Assembly: GCA_964017185.1 (NCBI GenBank)
Contig: OZ024870.1
Span: 33,751,621-33,815,620, forward strand
Direction: 5' to 3'
Origin: Rugalucina vietnamica
Lineage: Eukaryota; Mollusca; Bivalvia; Lucinida; Lucinidae
DNA: 64,000 nt
Shown here piece after piece: positions 1 through 12,300 of the stretch. Both the position numbers and the translations under genes were made by a program. The notes under the pieces are model-generated. The model had not been told where the DNA came from. It worked only from the letters and a program-made list of their open reading frames with translations, and ran no database searches. Every line of letters starts with the position of its first letter. Position 1 is the first letter of the stretch.

Positions 1-52
1 CTAAGTAGAGCAGATTTAGACACTGTTATTTCTAGCTTTCTAACACATAATT

Positions 53-287
53 GAGCCGCCTCATGACAAAACCAACAATCTGCATATGCAAAAACAAAGG
101 CGCAGATCAGCTTCGCAGTAACTGCGAAGCTGATCAGCGCCTTTGTTTTTGCTACACCGACTGTACAATTCCTCTACTTTCTAAATCCAAAATTTCCAGT
201 CTCTAGCTATCTCCTGTGCTTGTACAGCCCGGTTTGTGTCAGACCTGTTTGGAAACCACAATGTTAGTTTTCCCACGAGGCGGCTCA
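53..287 (+). mobile_element. GAGCC-family MITE, copy 1
   Basis: Non-coding palindromic element of about 235 bp. Ends are GAGCCGCCTCATG on the left and its inverted form ACGAGGCGGCTCA on the right. Inside is a hairpin built on GCAGATCAGCTTCGCAG and its complement. The right end is only 22 bp from the RABL6 exon 310-425. No transposase is encoded; it would have to be mobilised in trans. Confidence 0.85.
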
Positions 288-309
288 CATAAACTGTTAC
301 TGTACCTAC

Positions 310-3300
310 CAGTATTGAGTGTGGAGGGTTTGATAGGTTTGGCCTGTGGAGCTGCTTGTGTGGCTTGGGCATTCTGTAGAGCCTCTTGACTCTGTCTTCT
401 CTTATTGGTCAGCTGGTCAAGGAAACTGAAATACAAGAGCACAATGGTAAGCAAGCAAGTAAGTCAGCACATTGAAGTTTCATTTGTAGTTTGATTTAGT
501 GCTTTACATCCAAGTTCAATAGCTAAGGACACATGGGAATGGTCAGTTATCTTAGCTCTACGGTTCCTAGGCAAACCACAAAGAAGAAAGAAATGGGTAC
601 CTGTAACCAAGCACATAATTTCTTTTACCACTAACTGACAAATGCTATTCTTGAATTAGCCAGTTAGGAGGAATATTTTCAGACTAAATCTTCATGAAAG
701 AATGTGTCTTACCAAGGACTGATTGTTGAACCTCTTTGTTATAAATTGGACTTGCTATTGATCATTGGACAAGCTATGACACCTGGCCCTGAAGTTACAG
801 CTGAGACTAAAATATATCCTGCTCATAAATGTTAAAATTCCAATTGTTGGCATTTTAACATTTATGAGCAGGATAAACCAGAGGACCAATGGTCCTGTAA
901 ACGCTCACCTGAGATCAGCTGCATATACCAATAAACATGTTTGAATATTATGGTATTTAACTCCAGTGCAGGGGCAGATAAGCCCTTGGGCCATTTTCTT
1001 TTTTCAGAATCTTCAATATTCTGTCCATTTGCCAATTTCCTGTTGGCTTTTTCCTTCAAATGACATTTTAACAGTTTTCCCAATTCAGATGCACAGGCAA
1101 CCCATGTTGACCTTGCCATAAACTTGGTCAAGGTCATCACAGGGTCATGATTTATATATACATTGTAGTACTTTAACCATGGATGCTTCACACCAAGTTT
1201 CATTGAAATCAATCTATTGGTTTCAGAGAAGAAGATATTTGAAGGGTTTTTACCATATATGGGCATGGCGGCCATCTTGGTCATGTGACCTAGATTATTT
1301 ATATATACATTGATTCCCCCATTCTATAGATGCTTCACTTAAAATTTGGCTTTGTTTGGCCAAGCGGTTTCAGAGGAGAAGACGTTTGAATATTATGGAA
1401 ATATACATGTATATTGCCCCGGGGTGGGGGCACATGAGCCCCTGGGGTCCAATTTTTTTCAGAATCATTAATATCCAGTCCTACTGCCCATTTTGTGCAA
1501 GTCTTTCACTTTAAATGACATTTTAAAAGTTTTCCCCATTCAAATGCATTGGTGACCTATATTGACCTTCCCGTAAAATAGGTCAAGGTCATCACAGGGT
1601 CACAATTTATATACACATTGTAGTGCTTGAGCCATCGATGCTTCGTGCCAAGTTTCGTTGAAATCGGTCAACCGGTTCTGGAGAAGAAGATTTTTGAACG
1701 GTTTTTACCATATATGGGCATGGCGGCCATCTTGGTCATGTGACCTGGATTTTTTATATACATATTTGTTACCCCTTCCTATTAATGCTTCACATAAAAT
1801 TTCGCTTTGATTGGCCAAGCGGTTTCAGAGGAGAAGATGTTTGAATATTATGGAGATATACATGTATATTGCCCCGGGGTGGGGGCGGATGAGCGCCTGG
1901 TGCCCAATTTTTTTCAGAATCATTAATATTCAGTCCTACTGCTCATTTTCTGCAAGATTTTTCCTTTAAATGACAATTTAACAATTTTTCCCATTCAAAT
2001 GCATTCGCAACCTATGTTGACCTTGCCGTAAAATAGGTCAAGGTCATCATAGGGTCATGATTTATATATACATTGTAGTGCTTGAGCCATTAATGCTTCA
2101 TGCCAAGTTTGGTTGAAATCGGTCCAGTGGTTCCGGAGAAGAAGATTTTTGAAGGGTTTTTACCATATATGGGCATGGCGGCTATCTTGGTCATGTGACC
2201 TGGATTATTTATATATACACATTGGTTCCCCCTTCCCATAGATGCTTCATGTAAAATTTGGCTTTGATTGGCCAAGCGGTTTCAGAGGAGAAGATCTTTG
2301 AAAATGGTGGACGACGGACGGACGGACGACGGACGGACAGACGGACGACGGAGCATGGGTATACTATAAGCTCACCTTGTGAGCCTGACGGCTCAGGTGA
2401 GCTAAAAATTACAGGCTTTGGTGATCTAAACCTGAAATTTCAATTAATCTTGGCTATTTCAGTATTTATGAGCGCTTAAAATTTCAAGCTCAGCTGAGCT
2501 GAGCATAAAAAAGTTTTATAACCTCGGGGCCTGGTCTAACACACTAAAGTGATGAAAAATTGATGATAACTGAAAGACAAGCAGCCTAAATGGAACAATT
2601 CCTAACCATAAAGTTAATGTCGATATCATTTCAAAATTACAGTATTCGTTCTAATTAGTGCACATGCTCCAATAAGCGCACACCCTCTCGGTTTCCAAAA
2701 AATATGTGCGTAAGCGCACACTGCTCGACTAGCATATTTATATTTTACGGCTATTTTACACATTTATATTGTATTAACGGCATTAAAACATAACCTTAAA
2801 TGGTCAAACGTTATTTTGTAATGACTGGTACACTTTAAATAATAGCTGTCGCAGGACAGCGTAGCTCGCCTGACTTGTGCTTTGCCACTAAACTTATCAA
2901 AATCTATGACCCATGACCTTGACCTCAAGGTTGCTCAGGTGGGTTGTGATGGTACAGCATAAAATTTCAGACCAATATCCACAAACATGCAAAGTTTCAA
3001 CTTGATCCATCAACATAGAGATATATAGACTTCAAAAATCTTTAACCAAAAACTTTAACCAAAAATTTCTAAGGCCATGACCTTGACCTCAAGTTCACCC
3101 AGGGTGGGTCATAATGGTACAGCATAAAACTTCAGACCAATATCTACCAACATGCAAAGTATCATCTTGATCCATCTACATGTTCAAGAGATATAGACTT
3201 CTAAAAACTTTAACCGAAAACTTAAACAAAAAGATTCTAAGTCTGTGACCTTGACCTCAAGGTCACCCAGGGTGGGTCATGATGGTACTGCATAAAACTT

Positions 3301-6300
3301 CAGACCAATATCTACCAACATGCAAAGTATCAACTTGATCCATCAACATGTTCAAGAGATATAGACTTCTAAAAACTTTAATGAAAAAGTCACTAGAGCA
3401 TGAAATATAGGTCAAGGTCACTAGATCAATGTGGGTGCAAAGTCGGGACATCGAGGAGAAGCCATATGCAAGGTTTGATGGTTGTAGGCTTTAAAGTTAA
3501 TGAGATATTAAGGGTTGGCTTAAAAAATGACAAAGTCACTGGAGCATGAAATATAGGTCAAGGTCAGTAGGTCCATGTGGGTGCCGAGTCGGGACATCGA
3601 GGAGAAGCCATACGCAAGGTTTGATGGTTGTAGGCTTTATAGTTGATGAGATATTAAGGGTTGGCTTCAAAAATGACAAAATCACTAGAGCATGAAATAT
3701 AGGTCAAGGTCACTAGGTGAATGTGGGTGCCATCAAGGAGAAGTCATATGCAAGGTTTGACAGTTGTAGGCTTTATAGTTGATGAGATATTAAGAGTTGG
3801 CTTCAAAAATGACAAAGTCACTAGAGCACGAAATATAGGTCAAGGTCACTAGATCAATGTGGGTGCAAAGTCGGGACATCGAGGAGAAGCCATATGCAAG
3901 GTTTGATAGTTGTAGGCTTTATAGTTGATGAGATATTATGGGTTGGCTTAAAAAATGACAAAGTCACTGGAGCATGAAATATAGGTCAAGGTCAGTAGGT
4001 CAATGTGGGTGCCGAGTCGGGACATCGAGGAGAAGCCTTATGTAAGGTTTGACAGTTCTAGGCTTTACCGTTGATGAGAAACTAACACAGCATCTGAGCA
4101 TTGTACAAAGGTGTTCTAGATATTGACCTCTAGCCCCGCCCCCAGGCATGACCCCATGGGTCCCTTCACACTAAATCACAGAGGACCCTCATATGCAGCA
4201 ATGTTCCAAATATGAATGATTTCTGGTCAGTGACTATCAAGATATAACAATTTTTAAAACTTTAACCGAAAGTGTGACGCGGACGCGGACGCAGATGTAC
4301 ACGTAAACGCGGACGACCGAGGTGACAACAATAGCTCTGTGCACTTCGTGCAGGCGAGCTAATGACATCGTCAACGTTATTTTCGACAGGACTTTTTCAT
4401 CAATTTATGTGTTCTGGTCGTTCATAGACTGCGCTATTTAGAATGATATTTTGTAACCATAACTTTAAGTTATTATGAAAAATTAAGCGCACAGTGCGCT
4501 AATTAGAACTAATACGGTAATCAGATCTAGCCTAAAATAATGTGAAAATGTCCAAGTCCCCGTGACCCACAAGTAAATTCCGACTACATTTAAGCAAATA
4601 CACTGTTATTTTTTGTTGCTGAAATGTGAGAATCCTTTGCATCAACCAATTGTTGACTAAGGATGTCACTTAGGCCCTGATCTATACAGTCATTTTAACA
4701 GAGATGCTTGTTTCTCCATTATAAACCTTTGGGGGTATCTGTTGCCATGGAAACCACAATTCCAAATCAATCTAGCAAGAACCCTACTGTACCTTTTCAG
4801 TCACCCTAATGTTACTAAATGAGCCGCCTCATGGGAAAACCAACAATCTGCATAGGCGAAAACAAAGACGCAGATCAGCTTCGCAGTAACCACAAAGCTG
4901 ATCAGCGCCTTTGTTTTCACTACTCGGATAGTAAAATTCCTCCTCTACCCAACACCAAAATTTCAAGCTTCTAGCCTGCTTCTGTAGCTGTACAGCCTGA
5001 TTTGTGTCAGACCTGTTCGGAAACCACATTGTTGGTTTTCCCACGAGGCGGCTCAAATGTAAAATCTACATGTGGATGGCACAATAGTCTCAGTATTTAT
5101 GTTTTAATTGATTACGGACAATAGAAAGGTAAATGTAAGCAAAGATCAGGAAATGGTGAAATCAGAATGAAAGTTTTCACTCCAAAAACCAAGGTGGGAA
5201 ACTAAATTTTCAATTAGGTATCAATACAAAGAGAACATATCGTATACTGTGTGAGCAGCTGTTTATCTAAAGGTGGCTACTTAGTTACCACGACTTAATT
5301 AAATATATGAAAACTTACATAAAATGTGCAAACAGCACAAAAATCCAACACCAAAACATAAAACAATTAGAACCATAACAGAAGTAACACCTTGAAAAGG
5401 TCAGTAATATTAAAATACTGGTAGGGGGTGGGGGCCTTAAATCCATTTTACAGGCCCAGCTGCACCCTGAGCGTCTGCAGTGGTTCATAACATTTAGTTA
5501 TCGTTCAGTTCACATGGTGAATCTCTTAACTAGTCAATGAATCATCAAGGATAAACAAATTAACTATTATAAATGCTATGATGAATCAAAAACAAGGACT
5601 CATGGACTGTGACAACTGGCAATCCCTGGGAAGGCAAAGATGAATTTTTCAAGCCTGCCCACTCCTACTTTGGTGTTTATAAAAGGTCAATTCTGAATGA
5701 TTAGCTCAGATGAACTAAAAATTGAATAGTTTTTCTATCCAAAGATTTGGAAAAGTTTCCAATTCAAAAAAAGTTTTATGGGGTATCATATTCTTAAGTA
5801 GTACATGTACATGTATAACAATTTTTCTGAAGCAGGAAGTATTATCTCAATGCTTCAAACAACAACCAAAGAATTATTGATCAAAAATTCCTTTAATGTG
5901 AAGTACAATAGGTATAAAATCCATTCAAACAATTTACAACATGCTTGAACAAAACCAAATAAAACTATCACCTATGTAATAAAGTATATCTATGAGAAAA
6001 CTCCTCAATATGTGCCAAAAATAATGTAGTGTTTTGAAATTTACTCCATTTTTAGGAGAAAACAAATAGACAACTAAAAGACATTTTAAACAAAATATGG
6101 ATGAAGAAAAGGAAAAGGAAATAGAAGAAAAAATTGATTTTCTTTTTGATGCAGTATATTATGGAGATACACAGACAGCAATCAAACTGATTGAGGAAGG
6201 CATTGATCCTAAGAGATGTATTGCAGTTGATTCAAAAACTGGCACAGGTTCTATTCTATACAATGCTGTAAGGCAAAACCATACAGAAGTTGTGAAAAAG

Positions 6301-9300
6301 CTTCTTGAACATGGAGCTGACGCAAATTTCAGTGACGAAGAAGGTGAAACAGCACTATTTTCAGCTCTTTATAGTGAAACTGATCAAGAGATTCGAAATA
6401 GTTTGTATGAATATGGTGCTGATATCAATCATATAAACAAAGCTGGAAACACTCCATTGATGAACACCGCAATATTTTCTTTGAAATATGGATACAAATG
6501 CACTGATGAAGCTATTTTTCAGGCGTTATACAAAAGCAAGGATATCACAAGAAAAAATTCAAAAGGTCAGACACTTATACATATGTTACCATTTATTCAT
6601 AACTGTGTCCAAACACTAGAAAAAGATGAACATGATTGTGTAAGATTTCTGAGGCATATTCTTTCACGTGGCGAATCTGTGAACACCAGAGATGGCTTGT
6701 CACTAACTCCACTACATTATGCATGTTCAACAGGTTGTCTTGACTCTGTGCAAATCCTCTTAGGAGAAGGTGCTGATGTAAAAGCAACCTCTTTATCACG
6801 TGAAAACATTTTGCATTCCCTTGGGAAAAGTTCTAATGAGGACAACTTCGAAAAGATACTCAACAGACTGATCGAGTGTGGATGTTCTATACATGATACA
6901 GACAACTTTGGGCGAAATATATTACACTATATTGCTGCATCAAACAATCTACAAAAACGTTCAGTGCAAACAGTCTTGAAACATGGCTTAGATATAGCAG
7001 CAAAGGATGCTTTTGGTTTGACGGCCCTTCACCTATGTACAATACCGTCCATTTTTATATCTCCCGACCAAGTTGAAGATGATGAAGACACCAAAAATGA
7101 TATTTCAGATTTAATCAACATGATGGTAGCTAATGGAGCTGACATAAATGCTGTGGACAAGAATATGCTTACTCCACTACATTATATCTTACGCTACAGA
7201 GAAAAGTCAAAAACATTAGAAGCTATTCTTAGTAATGGAGCAGATATGAAAATGAGAACAAAAACTGGAGAAACAAGTCTGCATAGAGCCACACTATATG
7301 CTAATCTATTGGAAAGAGTGTTAGATCATGCAAAGTCATCAGGGGTAAAAATTGACATAAATGCACAAGATAACTTTGGATCAACTGCTCTTCATTGGGC
7401 AGTCTACTATTTTGAGCCAAAAGCTATAGATATGCTTCTTGAACATGGTGCATCACTGAACATACAAGACTGTAAAGGACGTACCCCAATTCACTATGCA
7501 ATTGAATCTAAACGAACACAAGTATTTGAAAATCTTGGAATTATCTATTGCAAGGAGACTTTTCCATTGCCATATAAATTTGATAACCTGGCAGAAAGTG
7601 AATCAACAGAAGGTAATGATAGTGACTCAAGCGATGAAGAAGAATTTCTTTCTGAACCAGCAGATATGATGAATATTCATCAAGAAAAAAATCCAGCAGA
7701 ACATAAAAATACTCCTGTTGACCAAGTTGGTCTAAGGGCTAAACAGTCTCTAACTAAGAACCAGGTACATGATGAAGAAAGTGATGAAATTAACACTAAA
7801 AATGAAGACATTGATGAAAACTTATCTGATTCATGCTGTGATCACTCGGACCAAACAAGTTCAGATGGTGACTTAGTATGCATTGGAAAAGATGACATGT
7901 GGTGTGACTGTCCAATACTCCAAGAGGTTTTCAAGAGAACTAAGGATGAATATGAAGTAGTTGATGTCTTAGATTGGTTAAGCCATGTGGCTAAACACAA
8001 AAGATCTATAGCCGCTTATATAAACCACATCATTGAAACAAAAGAAATGGGCATTTACCTTGAAACCTTGGAAAATAAAGAGATAGCTGATCATGTTAAA
8101 CTGCTAATGAATTACATTTCAAAAGAGATGAAACAAAGAAATCCACTTTTTGAATTTGAACTGAAATTAGCAGGCAGTTGGAAAGAAGGTACAAAAATTG
8201 CAATACCAGATGAATTTGACTACAAACTGATACTTGTGCACTTCAGTGAGGCATTTCAACCGATGGAAGTTAATGAGCAAGGGCTTGAAGGATATGCTAA
8301 GTTTACCTTAAAGGACGGAGTTGAAAATCATGACGAATTTCAGACTTATTTGAATGAGGAAAATTGTTTAGATAGTACTAAAGTGGTTTGTGTTCTGTAC
8401 ACAGAAATCAACTCAATTCTTAAGGATTTGCCTGTAGATGTACTTGGGTCTATGTATCCTGTAAAATATCTTAAGACAGAGAAAGGTTCGATTGACAATC
8501 TGTCATTAAGGTGGATTGGGCCATCCTACAAAAACATGTTAGTTGATGTGGACGTCGTACCAACACTTGTTCCCCCAAACTGGAACCCTTCCTGTATTAA
8601 CACAAGTCGGCGACTACTTGCTGATGTTGCTGACATTCCATACTCTGTGGTGATGAAAACACCAGACTCAAGGTTTGCTTCTGGTTGGAACAGTTTGTTT
8701 AGAATCTCTGTGGCAGACAGAGAAGTTGCTATTTTTAGCAATGTTCCTAAGAATGTACTGAAAGGTTACATCCTGGTCAAGTCACTATTTAAGACACTTT
8801 ATTTCCCGCAGATATATATAATACAAGAGGACATCCATCTTCAAACACATATCACAACTTACATTCTAAAAACATGCTTTTTGCTTGAGCTTGAAGCTGG
8901 CAGCTACTCTGATAAAGATCATGAAGGGCATGATGGGAATGATCAAGGCATTGCTTTAGAAATGGCAAATAGGATTGTGAAAAGACTTCTAAAAGCTATT
9001 GAGAAAGATGGCAAGCTGGATTCATATTTTGTTTCTGGGGTAAATCTGCTAGCATTTGAGAGTCTGACCAGATTCAATGGTTTTCGCTACTTTGAATGTG
9101 AGATTTACTGTCTAAAAAGGCTACTTAAAGTAGGAATGCAACAACTTGCTAAAGAATAAGATGCTTCCATTCATGTTACAGTATATTCAAGGAAAGAAAC
9201 ACTTAGCCATTGCAGTCATATAAGCCATGTTATGAGAAAACAAACAATGTGGTTTTCGAACAGGTCCGACACAAACCGAGCTGCACACACACAGAAGATG

Positions 9301-12300
9301 GCTGGAGGCTGGAAATTTTGGATTTCGGAAAGAAAAGGAATTGTACTATACATGTAGCAAAAACAAAGGCACTGATCAGCTTCACTGATCAGTGACTGCG
9401 AAGCTGATCTGCGCCTTTGGTTTCGCATATACAGATTGTTGGTTTTCTCATTAGGTGGCTCATATGTCAACTTCAGGCAGTCAGGAAAAAAGAAGCGATC
9501 ATGTAATCTACATTCCTTGTTCACCAGTTTCAACTGCCAGAACCAGTCACAAATGAGCCGCGACGTGAGAAACCAAGTCTTCGGGGTTTCCGACCAGGTC
9601 TGACACAAACTGGCTTGTGCACTCACTGAAGATGGCTCGAAGCTTGAAATTTCGGATTTATCATTTAGGAAGAAGAGGAATTGTACAATCCGTGTAGCGA
9701 AAACAATGGCGCTGATCAGCTGTGCAGTTACTGCATAGCTGATCTGCGCCTGTTTTTGCACAGGCAAAAATCAGGTTTCCTCATGATGTGGCTCAAATAT
9801 AATGATAGCAAGTTGACACCAAGGCAATATTGTAAGTTTAAGCTCTTTTCATTGAAAGCAGCTGGCTAAAGTCTAAGCATTTATCATAACTAATAACAGC
9901 AAAATAATTCTATGATTCTACAGCAAATACAATATGAGCTAGGTGTGTCACAAAAATAGATTATTTATTCAGCGGATAGATTATTCTAACAGGACATTAT
10001 AGATATCCCCATTGAACCTGATGGAAACCTCACCATGTGAAAATTAGCAACACTTCACTGTAAACGAAATTCCTCACGAAAGATGGCACTTTTGTGACGT
10101 AGCACAAAAACAATCATGTCCAATGTAAAAGAGTCCACTGGAAAACATTTAAAAATGTAAGCATGTCTTTATTAGCCGTGTTATAATCGAAATGATTTTA
10201 CTAATACTGTGAATTATCTTTGATTAACGCATGGTGTTGTCGGGAAGATGCGATATTTAATTCACTCCAGCGGCGCCGTCGTGGATTAATACATCGCAAT
10301 CTGTCCTCCAACATCCCATGTTAATGCCGATAATTCACATTTAAGTAAAATTATTTCTTAACTAAATCTTTGTTGTACAGAGAGGGATAATTATCAGATT
10401 ATGATAAGTGCTTACCGGTAGGTGGCTGGCCTGAGGTGTCCAGGCCTCGAGGTTATAAAACTTTTTTCAAGCTTAGCTCAGCTGAGCATGAAATTTTAAG
10501 TGCTCATAGATGTTGAAATAGTCAAAATTAATGAAAAATTCAGGTTCAAAACTCAAAAACTGGTAATTTATCCTGCTCATAAATGTTAAAATGCCAACAG
10601 TTGTTGGCATTTTGGCATTTTAACATTTATGAGCAGGATAAATTTTAGTCTCAGCTGAGCCAAGCATGAAAAAAGTGTTAAAACCTCGCGGCCAGGTGTA
10701 ACCATTAATATAAAACAAGTAGGTTTTAGTTTAAACATATTTAGTCAAGTTTCAATAAATCAAACAAAATGTCCAATACAAATCATAGGATGAGAACCAA
10801 AGCACAAGTACTTATAGAGTTCTTCTCCTAAGGAGAAATAGGTTTTACCTATTTTTTTTGCATCCTAAACACATGAAACGAGTGTATATAAATTTGTAAA
10901 TAAATACTACATGTATATGGTTATTTTAAGCTGTCAATGGTACCTAGGGACCTAATTTTACTATTCTGCCAAACATCCATATTTTCTGCTTACAGCCCCC
11001 TTCACTCGAGTTTGCCGTTTGAGCATTTGCATCACCCAAGAAGACCATGTGTTCCGAAGATCTGAGTTTCTTTTCATGTTGTCCTAAAAGACATCTGGAT
11101 TGATTGATCTGTTGATTTGAGTGACAGCTTCAAACTAAATGACCTTTAAAAACGGCAAACTCGAGTGAAATTTTTAACGTCCTATGTGGAATTTTTGCCA
11201 TGTAGACACCGATCAGGTAACTGCTTAAATTGACAAAATTCTACTTTTGTCTCTATCCTGTTACAAATGTGTGTTCTTAATATGCATTGTATATGTTATG
11301 CAAAGAATTTTGAAATAAAAATGTGCTTTAACCAAGCAATTACAATGTTTTTATCAGAAGAGGTGACATCATTACCTAAAGATAAATGCTGAATAGATTT
11401 TAAGAACACCTGGCACCTGGGACACTGTTTCAGTTCTATAATAGAACCAGAGGACCAATGGTCCTGTAAACGCTCACCTGAGTGCAGGGGCAGATGAAGC
11501 CCTTGGGCCGTTTTCTTTTTTCAGAATAATCAATATCCTGTCCATTTGCCAATTTCTTGCTGGTTTTTCCCTTCAAATGACATTTTAACAGTTTTTCCCA
11601 TTCAAATGCATTGGCGACCCATGTTGACCTTGCCATAAACTTGGTCAAGGTCATCACAGGGTCATGATTTATATATACATTGTAGTACTATAGCCATGGA
11701 TGCTTCACGCCAAGTTTCATTGAAGTCAGTCTATCGGTTTCAGAGAAGAAGATATTTGAAGGGTTTTTACCATATATGGGCATGGTGGCCATCTTGGTCA
11801 TGTGGCCTAGATAATTAATATACACATTGGTTTCCCCCATCCTATAGATGCTTCACATAAAATTTGGCTTCAATTGGCTAAGTGGTTTTAGAGGAGAAGA
11901 TGTTTGAATATTATGGTAATATACATGTATATTGCCCTGGGGTGTGGACATATGAGCCCTTAGGTCCTTTTTTTCAGAATCATTAATATTTAGTCCTACT
12001 ACCCATTTCCTGCAAGATTTTCACTTCTAATGACTTTTTAAAAGTTTTCCCCATTCCAATGCATTGGCGACCTATGTTGATCTTGTCCTAAAATAGGTCA
12101 AGGTCACCACAGGGTCATGATTTATATATACATTGTAGTACTTCAGCCATTGGTGTTTCATGCCAAGTTTCTTTGAAATCGGTCCACCAGATTCGGAGAG
12201 GAAGATTTTTGAAGGGTTTTTACCTTATATGGGCATGGCAGCCATCTTGTGAACTAGATAATTTATATATACATTAATTCCCCCATTCCATAGATGCTTC

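Noticed and set aside
862..1284. 140-codon minus-strand frame
   Set aside because: It lies wholly inside composite element A1; the same peptide words recur in A2 and A5, so it is repeat sequence and not a gene.
9216..9767. 183-codon minus-strand frame
   Set aside because: It spans two GAGCC-family MITE copies; similar peptides ([15 protein letters not shown]) appear at every MITE in the window.
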